This document shows positions 1-8,122 of a stretch of 32,392 nt of DNA, one piece after another. Location: the NCBI GenBank assembly GCA_017415325.1, contig JAFQGY010000055.1:1-32392 (forward strand), given 5' to 3'. Position 1 is the stretch's first letter, and the number at the start of each line of letters is the position of its first letter. Position numbers and translations under genes: made by a program. Below the pieces are notes generated by a model. It worked only from the letters and a program-made list of their open reading frames with translations, searched no databases and had not been told where the DNA came from. Origin of the DNA: Clostridia bacterium (GTDB taxonomy: Bacteria; Bacillota; Clostridia; Oscillospirales; CAG-272).

Positions 1-3000
1 TAACGCATCCGGATCTTCTGCTTCCAGCCCAGTCCCGCATAGGCACCCTTGGTCAGGTCTTCCAGATACCGGCCCAGGGTATGCAGATCCTGCCAGGACA
101 GGGTTCCGCCGAATTCTTCCCGTTCCACGATTTCCATAATCTGCTGCAGTGTGAAGTTGGACAGGGAACCGAATTCCGCCGACAGTCTGTCCGCATATTC
201 CATAGGCTGTTCGCCCAGTTCATTGGGACGGCCCAGACCCCGGAATACCGCAAAGAGACAGTCGATAATGGCTCTGGCCGTTTCATGCACATCCACCCGG
301 CCCGCAATATAGTCATGCCGGTCTTCGGTCATGCGCACCAGTTTCGCCCGTCTGTCCGCCGCACGTTCCGCCCGCTTCTTCAGGATCCAGGAAACAAAGG
401 AGAACAGCACCAGAATGCCGATCACCACAGCAATGCAGATCAGGATTTCTCTGGTGTAATCTTCTTCCTCTTCCACGATTTCCTCTTCTTCGGGTTCTTC
501 CATGTATCCGCCGCTGGAGTAGCCGCCGCCGGAGGAAGAAGAAGAGCCGGAAGTGGATTCCGTATGATCCGCATCATAGATGGCTTCACAGAAGGAAGGC
601 GTGGTTTCGTACTGCACCCAGCCCATATCGGGATAGTATACTTCCACCCAGGCGTGAGCGTCGCTGTCTCTGACCGCAGCACGGTATCTGGCCACGGCAT
701 CCTGCGCATAGGTTCTGGCAAAGCCGTCAGCAATGTACCCTTCGGTATACCGCACCGCAAAGCCCAGTTCCCGGAGCAGGCCCACGGCAGAGGTAGCAAA
801 GTGCACGCAGTACCCTTCCTTCACTTCAAACAGGAAGGATTCCAGACTGCTTTCATACGCCAGATCGGGCACCTCAGTCACATTGCCGTCTTCATCCGTC
901 ACAGAAATGGTAGGATAATCCGGTTCCAGTGTGTATTCGTAGTTGTCACGGAGATAGTTGATTACAGCAAGAATCGCATCGTGTCTGGGCACTTCCTCGA
1001 AGGTTTCCAGATCATAGAACCAGGAAGTCTCCGATACCGCATCCACGTGCAGAAGTCCTGTCTCTTCATCCGGCGCATACAGTACCCGCATGGTTTCATC
1101 GTCTTCCCACATACCGATTCCGGCTTCTTCCAGAATCTGATGCGCCAGATCCGCAATCAGCTGGGAACCAAAGGTATCGGTATAGGTTTCGTAGGCATAA
1201 TTCCGGTATGCCAGTTCCTTTTCATGGGTTCTCCACAGCGTCTTTCTGGCCGCTTCGTCCATACCCAGATACTGGTATACCATACTGTCACTGTCCCAGC
1301 GGTACTCCAGATCGTTCTTCGCCCAGGCTTCAAAATCCGCCACCATAGCCGACCAGTCGGTGATATAGGTTTCCCCGTTGGTCATGGTGTAGCCGTCTTC
1401 CTCCACATTGAAAATCCCGTTTTCCGCAGAGGTTTCGATCAGGTCAATCTGTTCCGCAACCTGCAGAGCCCGGTTGTAGTACCGGATGGATTTTTCCATG
1501 TTCGCCCCCACATCCGGATCCTTCATCACCGGAATAAAGGAGGACGTGGAATATCCGTCGTCCACCCCGAAGAACCGGGAGGAATAAATCCCGTCGTAGT
1601 AGGCGGAATACTTCAGTTCCACAGGCTCAATACTGCCGTGCTGCAGAATTTTCAGATTGGTGTTCATAATGGCCGGCACAAACAGCAGCTTGCTGGAGCC
1701 CGCCGTCCGCCGCAGGTTCACCTGGAACACCCGGAACCCGAAGGAATCCAGATTCCGGTACTGGTCAAACCGGGTCACGTCAATGGACTTGGGATACACA
1801 TACCCGTTGAACGCCGTAGTAATGCTGTCCGGTGAGTAGGTACTTCCGAACCGGCTCCGGTAGTCCAGAACCTTGTCGGAGTCCGCAGAAGTCCATGTGT
1901 CGGTGGCAAGGTCATAGTTCATCCCCATCCAGCTCCGCAGATACACCGGCGCCGCATACCCAGCATCCACCGTAAAGATCCTCTGACCCGTGAACTGGGG
2001 CGTATCAAAGCTCACCGTCCGGGGATTCAGATCGGACACACCACCGTAGAGAGACAGGGAGTTCAGGTCCACGTCGTCCCCCATCAGGTAGGCAGTCACA
2101 TACATCCGGGCGATCTGCATCCGGTTGTTGATGGAATCAATGATCGGAAAGTTTTCTTCTACAGCGGTATAGGGCAGCCAGATGGCAAAGAATGCCGCAA
2201 CCATGGCAAGAACGCCCACAAAACCGCCCCCGGCGATCTTCTTGTTTCCTTCCAGCAGCTTTTTCCGGGAAACCTCCCGCTTTTCCTGCCAGATTTTCTT
2301 TTTCTCCGCCCAGGCAGCCGATTTTGCCGCTCTGTCGGAAGCCTTCATGCTGGCCAGGGCTGCCTTGTCCTTCCCCAAAGACTTCCGTCTGGCAGAAGAT
2401 GCGGCTCTTGCCTCCGCTTTTGCCTTTTTCGCTGCCAGCTTCGCCGCTTTCCGGTCTGCCTTCCGGGCCTTTTCCGCCGCTTCTGCCGCCAGCTTTGCCT
2501 GTTTCTTCCGTTCCGTTTCCGCCTTCTTCACAGCCTTCCGTGCCCGGACAGCTTCCTTATGTTTACCACCGTCCCGGATCACCGTCAGATAGGCCAGACG
2601 CAGACGGTTCTTATAGTTCTTCTTTTCTTCTTTTTTTGCCAGCTTTGCCGCTTTCTTTGCAGCCTTTTTCTCTGCCCGTACAGCCGCTCTCGCCTTCTGC
2701 TTCTCCATGCCGATTTCATATCTGCGGTCATAGAGATACAGACAGATCATCCCGCAAAGGGTCACCAGCAGCCAGCCGAAGCCCTTGTTGGTATTGGTGA
2801 TGTTGAACATGAACACCGGCACCAGTTCCGACACCAGCAGCAGTCCCACAAGCCAGGGCCGCACCCGCCGCAGCAGTGCCAGGGCAAAGAGCACCCCGTA
2901 CACCGCCATCACTAGCACCATACCGTGCTTCACCAGATCTTCCATGTGCCCGCCGAAGGAGTATACCCCCTCGTAGCAGTATTTCACATAAGCCGTGTAC

Positions 3001-3512
3001 CCGATCTGCGCCAGATTTTCCAGCGCCACATCCGCCGTCATCCGCAGGGATTCAAAAACGAACCGCAGAGGCTGTGCCGCATGGGATACAAAATACAGCA
3101 CACCGCCCCCCACCCCGGCAATGGGCAGAAGCACTCTTGTCAGCCGGTTCCAGGCACAGGCCGAAAAATACAGCGCCAGAACAGCCGCCGCCAGTAGCAG
3201 AAAGTTCGCATCCAGCGTCACTTCCGAGATCGGCTTTCTCCGGGTCAGCTCCACCAGCCGCGTGGCATCACAGAGAAACAGCGCCGTACCGTAAATGGCG
3301 GAAAAGAGCACCAGTGCCCTTGCCAGCCATCCCACAATCAGAGCGGCGGTACTCATGTCCCCCGCAGGAGAAACCGACATGGACCGTCCGATCACCCGTC
3401 TGTCTTCCTTCTGCAGAGCGGTGAGCCGTTCCTCCACCTTTCTGGACAGCGGCACCTCTGTTTTCTTCCGGGAGAACAGTCCCCGGATACCAGGATTCCA
3501 TCGTATATTCAT
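1..3512 (-). CDS. Membrane-anchored transglutaminase-like protein (TgpA type), C-terminus cut by window edge
   Basis: The reading frame is open for about 1170 codons from ATG 3512-3510 to the left edge, with an AAGGAAG ribosome site 7 nt upstream. The N-terminal part holds about six hydrophobic segments. Then comes an Ala/Lys/Arg/Glu-rich helical stretch (about residues 268-420), one more membrane helix and a long extracytoplasmic part. The transglutaminase core is complete: Cys902 in GYCVHFATSA, His953 in DAHAWVEVYY and Asp962 in PDMGW give the Cys-His-Asp triad. A Ser/Gly/Glu-rich linker, a last membrane helix near residue 1020 and a cytoplasmic tail follow. The family order (multi-pass domain, external transglutaminase core, terminal helix) matches TgpA/DUF3488-type proteins. 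It lies 79 nt after the DUF58 gene, in the usual moxR-DUF58-transglutaminase operon. Its substrate is unknown; the enzyme could be a cysteine protease or a peptide-crosslinking enzyme. The long charged insertion between membrane helices is unusual. Confidence 0.88.
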   Translation of the reverse strand, partial: MNIRWNPGIRGLFSRKKTEVPLSRKVEERLTALQKEDRRVIGRSMSVSPAGDMSTAALIVGWLARALVLFSAIYGTALFLCDATRLVELTRRKPISEVTLDANFLLLAAAVLALYFSACAWNRLTRVLLPIAGVGGGVLYFVSHAAQPLRFVFESLRMTADVALENLAQIGYTAYVKYCYEGVYSFGGHMEDLVKHGMVLVMAVYGVLFALALLRRVRPWLVGLLLVSELVPVFMFNITNTNKGFGWLLVTLCGMICLYLYDRRYEIGMEKQKARAAVRAEKKAAKKAAKLAKKEEKKNYKNRLRLAYLTVIRDGGKHKEAVRARKAVKKAETERKKQAKLAAEAAEKARKADRKAAKLAAKKAKAEARAASSARRKSLGKDKAALASMKASDRAAKSAAWAEKKKIWQEKREVSRKKLLEGNKKIAGGGFVGVLAMVAAFFAIWLPYTAVEENFPIIDSINNRMQIARMYVTAYLMGDDVDLNSLSLYGGVSDLNPRTVSFDTPQFTGQRIFTVDAGYAAPVYLRSWMGMNYDLATDTWTSADSDKVLDYRSRFGSTYSPDSITTAFNGYVYPKSIDVTRFDQYRNLDSFGFRVFQVNLRRTAGSSKLLFVPAIMNTNLKILQHGSIEPVELKYSAYYDGIYSSRFFGVDDGYSTSSFIPVMKDPDVGANMEKSIRYYNRALQVAEQIDLIETSAENGIFNVEEDGYTMTNGETYITDWSAMVADFEAWAKNDLEYRWDSDSMVYQYLGMDEAARKTLWRTHEKELAYRNYAYETYTDTFGSQLIADLAHQILEEAGIGMWEDDETMRVLYAPDEETGLLHVDAVSETSWFYDLETFEEVPRHDAILAVINYLRDNYEYTLEPDYPTISVTDEDGNVTEVPDLAYESSLESFLFEVKEGYCVHFATSAVGLLRELGFAVRYTEGYIADGFARTYAQDAVARYRAAVRDSDAHAWVEVYYPDMGWVQYETTPSFCEAIYDADHTESTSGSSSSSGGGYSSGGYMEEPEEEEIVEEEEDYTREILICIAVVIGILVLFSFVSWILKKRAERAADRRAKLVRMTEDRHDYIAGRVDVHETARAIIDCLFAVFRGLGRPNELGEQPMEYADRLSAEFGSLSNFTLQQIMEIVEREEFGGTLSWQDLHTLGRYLEDLTKGAYAGLGWKQKIRMR

Positions 3513-3591
3513 AGGATAACTTCCTTAATTGTAGATTGGGAAACCAATAAGTTCGTGCAGACTTTCCCGCACGCAAAAACCATATGCCGGA

Positions 3592-5250
3592 TTACCCGTT
3601 GTTCACCACACGCAGTACCGTACCGCCCGTTTCATCGGTATCCGGTGCCAGTTCCGTCAGATCCACACCGTCCTTGGCAAGCTGGATCCGGCTCATGGCC
3701 ACGTATTCCCGCCGCAGGGCAATGCTTTCGTACCGGTCTTCCGGGTTGAACAGCAGCACTTCCGCCAGACATCCGCTGCCCGCCCCGCCGAACAGACTGG
3801 GAATGGCGCCGTACTGCCCGAGGGATACAGGATCCAGATGGGACGTGCAGATCCGGATGGTCACGTTCAGGGATTCGGTGATCAGCGGCAGCAGCTGTTC
3901 CAGGGTCTGGTGTTCTCCGCAGGGAGGCGTGGTGGCAAAGGTTTCGTACAGTGCCGTGAAGTCTTCCGGACAGGTCAGCGTCGCCGCAGCAATCCCGTCG
4001 TCCATCCGGGCGTCCGTCCAGATCAGCGTTACCTCATTCCCCTGCCGCAGTTCGTTCTGCACCACGGCAATGGCCATTTCCGCAACTCCGTCCGCACAGT
4101 ATTCGTTCATATCGTCCCGGTATTTTGCCTGAATCCGTCCGCCCATGGCAAGAGATGCTCTCTCATCCGCAGCAGACGCCGCATTTTTGTCCGATGCCTC
4201 GCCGTTCAGAGCTTCTTCCAGCTTCAGAACCTGTCTGGCTGCGTTTTCTCTGCGCTTTTCGTCCAGCCTGTCCCGGAGAATCCCAGCCGCAGTGGGTTCC
4301 GCCGTCCCGGAAATCAGCTCGTCGATCATAGCCGCATCCGCTTCACCCACAGCCGTTCTGCCCTTGCGTTTTTTGGTTTTCTTTTCCTTTTCCGGCGTCT
4401 TGAAGGTCAGCTTTGCCGGTTCTTTTTCCTTTTTCTCTGTCTTCTTTTCTTCCTTCACTTCCTCCGGCGCAAATACTTCCGGCGGAATGGCACGGGAAAA
4501 GTCACAGAGTACATAGACCTGTCTGGACGTGTTGGTGTTGAATTCCTTGACCATCAGCGTCTGGGGGGTCTTGGAGGACAGTTTCCAGTGAATGGATTTC
4601 AGCGCATCCCCCGGTATGTATTCCCGGATATTGCCGATTTCGGCCTTTTCCGTGGAGAACACCAGTGCTGCATGGTCGTTGGGAATATCCGTAGCTGAAG
4701 TCTGTGTACGCCGTTCTGCCGTAAGCTTCCGGGGCATGACCAGAATGTTGGAATAGATTTCCACCGGCAGATACATGCTGAACACATGGAGAAAATCGCT
4801 GATATAGATGCATTCCATCCCCACTTCATAGGTACCTCTGTAGGGAAACAGCGTCTCTTCCTTCAGCGTACAGCTGCCCAGAGAGATCAGCGACAGACGC
4901 ATGATGCGGCTTTCACACCGGATCCCGTCGTCCTGGGGCATCCGCAGCACCGCTTCCACAAAGGGAAACACCAGCGGCGTGGGATTGATCACCCGCATCT
5001 CATAGGGCACCGGCGTCATCTTTTCCACCCGGGTCTGATCCGCCTGTACATACACCTGCATCGTCAGCCGCCCCACCAGCACATACAGGAAGGACACCGG
5101 CAGATACAGGATCAGAAACCAGAATAGCATGGAGGAAGCCGGGGAACGGAGTGCCTGGGTGAACACAATGGCAAACACCAGCAGCAGTCCATAGACCACA
5201 GCCCCTTTATGCAGCCGGAGAAAAGCCCGGCGCGTGCTTGTTTCTTTCAT
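3592..5250 (-). CDS. DUF58 domain protein, membrane-anchored
   Basis: A 552-residue protein that starts 15 nt after the moxR stop, with an AGAAGGGA ribosome site overlapping that stop. Two membrane helices lie near residues 19-33 and 41-59. The DUF58 hallmark REYIPGDALKSIHW is at residues 209-222, followed by the usual VKEF segment. After residue about 262 the protein carries a Lys/Glu-rich low-complexity insertion (to about 295) and an Ala/Arg/Glu-rich helical part (to about 370) that ordinary DUF58 proteins lack; about 180 more residues follow. DUF58 proteins are normally encoded with MoxR AAA+ ATPases and often with transglutaminases, and are thought to be clients or adaptors of MoxR. Exact function is unknown. 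Identity as DUF58 is secure; the role of the charged insertion is not. Confidence 0.88.
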   Translation of the reverse strand: MKETSTRRAFLRLHKGAVVYGLLLVFAIVFTQALRSPASSMLFWFLILYLPVSFLYVLVGRLTMQVYVQADQTRVEKMTPVPYEMRVINPTPLVFPFVEAVLRMPQDDGIRCESRIMRLSLISLGSCTLKEETLFPYRGTYEVGMECIYISDFLHVFSMYLPVEIYSNILVMPRKLTAERRTQTSATDIPNDHAALVFSTEKAEIGNIREYIPGDALKSIHWKLSSKTPQTLMVKEFNTNTSRQVYVLCDFSRAIPPEVFAPEEVKEEKKTEKKEKEPAKLTFKTPEKEKKTKKRKGRTAVGEADAAMIDELISGTAEPTAAGILRDRLDEKRRENAARQVLKLEEALNGEASDKNAASAADERASLAMGGRIQAKYRDDMNEYCADGVAEMAIAVVQNELRQGNEVTLIWTDARMDDGIAAATLTCPEDFTALYETFATTPPCGEHQTLEQLLPLITESLNVTIRICTSHLDPVSLGQYGAIPSLFGGAGSGCLAEVLLFNPEDRYESIALRREYVAMSRIQLAKDGVDLTELAPDTDETGGTVLRVVNNG

Positions 5251-5265
5251 GCTGCCTGTCCCTTC

Positions 5266-6300
5266 TTATTCGTCCTTGGTTTCTTTCTTTCTGTTGGGCT
5301 TGTCGCTGTACCGTTCGCCGTGGAAGGGCACTTCGGTTCCTCTGAGCAGCTCGGCCAGAATCCCCTCTGCGGTTTCTCTGTTCAGTCTGGCTTCCTGACT
5401 CAGCACAATACGGTGTGCAATACCGGGTGCAAACACAAAGGCCACGTCTTCCGGCTTCACATAGTCCCGTTCTCTCAGGAACGCAAAGGCCTGGGCCAGC
5501 TTCATGATCAGCAGGGACGCACGGGGAGAAGCCCCCAGAGACAGCTTTCTGGACTTTCTGGTGGCATGGGTCAGGCTGACGATATATTCCGCAATTTCCG
5601 GCGCCACAGTCACGTTCTGCACCATGGCTCTGAGCATCCGGATGGTTTCCATATCGGTCACCGGACGTACCTTTTCCAGCGGGTTGGCCGTACGGCGGTC
5701 AGCGATGATCTGTACTTCTTCCTGCAGGGTGGGGTATCCCATGGACAGCTTCAGCGCAAAACGGTCCAGCTGTGCTTCCGGCAGGGGATAGGTCCCTACA
5801 TACCCGGTGGGGTTCTGTGTGGCAATGACCATAAACGGATCGGGAACAGGATAGGTCACACCGTCCACGGTCACCTTGGATTCTTCCATGGCTTCCAGCA
5901 GCGCAGACTGGGTCTTGGGAGAAGCACGGTTGATTTCGTCCGCCAGCAGCACGTTGGTCATCACAAGCCCTTGGTTGAATTCAAACTGCTCCTTCTGCCG
6001 GTTGTATACGTTGAACCCGGTGATGTCCGATGCCATAACGTCCGGGGTAAACTGTGCTCTGTTGAAGTCAAGCCCCGCCGCCTTGGCCAGTGCCGCTGCC
6101 AGAGTGGTTTTCCCGGTACCGGGTACGTCTTCGATCAGCACATGTCCCCCTGCCAGCATGGATGTCACCAGCAGAACAATCTCATTGTGTTTACCGATTA
6201 CGACTTTTTCCACTTCTTCGATCAGTGCCTTGGCTCTCTGGGACAGCGCCGCAACCTCCGGATTTTCCTGTTCTTTCACTTCACGGATTTCTTCTGCCAT
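5266..6300 (-). CDS. MoxR-family AAA+ ATPase
   Basis: A 344-residue AAA+ ATPase. Walker A is GTGKTT (residues 61-66) and Walker B is LLADEINRASPKTQ (about 118-131). The whole protein has the MoxR pattern, including the YVGTYPLPEAQLDRF sensor-region segment and the C-terminal lid helices. MoxR ATPases act as chaperone-like machines in the cytoplasm, commonly for DUF58 or VWA partners encoded next door, as here. This is the first gene of a three-gene operon. The ATG at 6300 has only a weak GGAAA upstream. A perfect AAGGAGG lies about 40 nt further up, directly against an in-frame ATG-GGC-TGA (see findings). No in-frame start exists between that TGA and ATG 6300, so ATG 6300 is the only usable start. 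Confidence 0.93.
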   Translation of the reverse strand: MAEEIREVKEQENPEVAALSQRAKALIEEVEKVVIGKHNEIVLLVTSMLAGGHVLIEDVPGTGKTTLAAALAKAAGLDFNRAQFTPDVMASDITGFNVYNRQKEQFEFNQGLVMTNVLLADEINRASPKTQSALLEAMEESKVTVDGVTYPVPDPFMVIATQNPTGYVGTYPLPEAQLDRFALKLSMGYPTLQEEVQIIADRRTANPLEKVRPVTDMETIRMLRAMVQNVTVAPEIAEYIVSLTHATRKSRKLSLGASPRASLLIMKLAQAFAFLRERDYVKPEDVAFVFAPGIAHRIVLSQEARLNRETAEGILAELLRGTEVPFHGERYSDKPNRKKETKDE

Positions 6301-6397
6301 ACGTTTCCGGGCTGCCGCTGTACGGTTTTCTCAGCCCATCCTCCTTACTGTGAATTTAAATAAATTTTAATAATTTTCCGAGACAGATTCTATATCT

Positions 6398-6426
6398 ATC
6401 ATACCATACTTCACGGATAAATACAA
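6398..6426 (-). promoter_or_regulatory. Predicted sigma-A promoter of the moxR operon
   Basis: On the minus strand TTGTAT (-35, 6421-6426) and TATGAT (-10, 6398-6403) are separated by exactly 17 nt. Predicted transcription start is near 6391, leaving a leader of roughly 90 nt before the moxR ATG. It is back to back with the promoter of the redox operon. Confidence 0.55.
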
Positions 6427-6488
6427 CAGTCATTCTTTATTTCGGAAAGGTTTCGGAGAATCCTACAAAAATTTTTTCGCATTTCTTG

Positions 6489-6517
6489 TTGTATTGCCCA
6501 AAGGTTTGTGATATACT
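6489..6517 (+). promoter_or_regulatory. Predicted extended -10 sigma-A promoter of the FAD oxidoreductase operon
   Basis: TTGTAT (-35, 6489-6494) and TATACT (-10, 6512-6517) are 17 nt apart. TG-A directly before the -10 makes it an extended -10 element. Predicted start near 6524 gives a leader of about 130 nt before ATG 6656. Confidence 0.65.
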
Positions 6518-6539
6518 TATAGTAAGGAAAGCTGTTTTC

Positions 6540-6586
6540 GGTTGCAAATGCTCGGGAAATGACATTTTTTACCGGTAATGGCAACC
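6540..6586 (+). promoter_or_regulatory. Inverted repeat in the leader of the redox operon
   Basis: GGTTGC (6540-6545) can pair with GCAACC (6581-6586), enclosing a 35-nt loop that contains AAATG-aca-TTT and ACCGGT. It lies in the predicted 5' UTR, with no obvious T-run after it, so it is not a simple terminator. It may be a structured leader. I do not recognise a known riboswitch class. Confidence 0.25.
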
Positions 6587-6655
6587 TCTTACCAAAACGT
6601 CCCTCTCCGTGTCCCATCAAACCGGAGCGGATGACAGAAAGGCAAGTATCAACTG

Positions 6656-8122
6656 ATGATTTATGATGTACTGATAATCGGTGCCGGGGTAACCGGGGTT
6701 ATGACCGCCCGCTACCTTTCCGGCAAAACCTGCAGCGTAGCCGTATGTGAAGCCGGCTGCGACGTAGCCATGGGGGCCACCCGCGCCAACTCCGCCATTG
6801 TGCACGCCGGATATGACGCAAAGCCCGGTACCCTGAAAGCCCGCCTCAACGTGCGCGGCAACAAGCTCATGAAGGAAATCGCAAAGGAACTGGGCGTGGA
6901 ATGCAAAGCCGTCGGTTCCCATGTGGTTGGGTTCGGCGAAGAAGATGCCAAGCACCTGAAGGAACTGTATGAACGCGGTATTGCCAACGGTGTTCCGGAT
7001 CTGCGGATCATCGGGCAGGACGAGCTGCGGGCCATGGAACCCAATATTTCCGCTGAGGCCACCATGTCTCTCTGGGCTCCCTCCGCCGCCATCACCTGTC
7101 CCTACGGTCTGACCATCGCCGCCGCCGAATGTGCCGCCACCAACGGTGTGGATTTCTACCTGAACTTCAAGGTAACCGACTCCTCCCATGCCGGCGGAAT
7201 TTATTATATCACCAACGGCCAGCAGACCATTGCCGCCCGGTATGTAGTCAACTGCGCCGGTGTGCATTCTGCCGAAGTGGCTGAAATCCTGGGCGAGCAT
7301 GACTTCCCCATCTACATCCAGCCCCGCCGCGGTGAGTACATCGTTATGGATAAAACCTGCGGCAAAATGGCCAACTCCACCCTGTTCGTGGTTCCCTCCA
7401 GCAAGGGCAAGGGCATTCTGGTAAGCCCCACCGTGGACGGCAACCTGCTCATCGGCCCCAACGCCTACGCCATCGACGACGCCGACGACACCCAGACCAC
7501 CCAGCCCGGGCTGTCCGAAATCACCGAAGGTGCCCTGCGTCTGATGCCCTGCGTGGACACCAGAAATGCCATCACCTCCTTCTCCGGCGTACGTCCCACC
7601 CCCAACATCTACGACTTCTATATCAAGAATTCCGAACAGCTCCCCGGCGTGGTGCATGCAGTGGGCGTGGAATCCCCCGGGTTTGCTTCCGGCCCCGCCA
7701 CCGCAGAATACATTGCCGAGCTGCTGACCGACGCAGGACTGCAGTTCACCGATAAGGACAACTTCATTCCCACCAGACGGGCAGACGGCAACCCCAAGCT
7801 GTTCCGGGACATGACAGACGAAGAAAAGAACGCAGCCATCCGGGAAAACCCCTCTTACGGCAAGATCATCTGCCGCTGCGAAACCGTCACCGAAGGGGAT
7901 ATTCTGAATGCACTGAACTCCCCCATCCCGGCCGTGACCCTGGACATGCAGAAGAGCCGGAACCGGAGCGGTATGGGCCGTTGCCAGGGCGGATTCTGCT
8001 CTCCCAGAGTCGTCGCCATCATCGCAGAACATGAAAACTACGGTCTGGAAAACGTCACCAAGCGCGGCGGCGGTTCCTGGCTGGTGGTTCCCAAGAATAC
8101 CAAGGGAGGAGACAAGGAATGA
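6656..8122 (+). CDS. FAD-dependent oxidoreductase with C-terminal [2Fe-2S] BFD-like domain (glycerol-3-phosphate dehydrogenase-like)
   Basis: A 488-residue flavoprotein. The N-terminal dinucleotide fold is DVLIIGAGVTG (GAGVTG at residues 9-14), followed by a DAO-type FAD domain. The C-terminus has four cysteines, Cys406, Cys408, Cys443 and Cys448 (CRCETVTEGDI ... GRCQGGFC), the pattern of a BFD-like [2Fe-2S] domain. This architecture is that of GlpA/anaerobic GlpO-like enzymes of Clostridia, which oxidise glycerol 3-phosphate or a related 2-hydroxy acid; the substrate is not proven. The start ATG has an AGAAAGG about 13 nt upstream. It overlaps the next gene by ATGA (8119-8122), implying translational coupling, and is the first gene of a three-gene operon ending at the terminator at 9774. 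Confidence 0.87.
   Translation: MIYDVLIIGAGVTGVMTARYLSGKTCSVAVCEAGCDVAMGATRANSAIVHAGYDAKPGTLKARLNVRGNKLMKEIAKELGVECKAVGSHVVGFGEEDAKHLKELYERGIANGVPDLRIIGQDELRAMEPNISAEATMSLWAPSAAITCPYGLTIAAAECAATNGVDFYLNFKVTDSSHAGGIYYITNGQQTIAARYVVNCAGVHSAEVAEILGEHDFPIYIQPRRGEYIVMDKTCGKMANSTLFVVPSSKGKGILVSPTVDGNLLIGPNAYAIDDADDTQTTQPGLSEITEGALRLMPCVDTRNAITSFSGVRPTPNIYDFYIKNSEQLPGVVHAVGVESPGFASGPATAEYIAELLTDAGLQFTDKDNFIPTRRADGNPKLFRDMTDEEKNAAIRENPSYGKIICRCETVTEGDILNALNSPIPAVTLDMQKSRNRSGMGRCQGGFCSPRVVAIIAEHENYGLENVTKRGGGSWLVVPKNTKGGDKE

Noticed and set aside
81..1835. Long plus-strand open frame opposite the transglutaminase gene
   Set aside because: Composition and His/Phe/Arg-rich translation are those of an antisense shadow; the minus-strand frame has the full catalytic triad and membrane helices.
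6331..6339. Recoded TGA (tryptophan or selenocysteine) upstream of moxR
   Set aside because: TGA is used as a normal stop elsewhere in the window (8120-8122, 31864-31866), and no SECIS-like structure is apparent.
6617..8032. 471-codon minus-strand frame opposite the first FAD oxidoreductase
   Set aside because: Gly/Val/His-rich low-information translation with no domain; the plus strand has clear FAD and [2Fe-2S] motifs.
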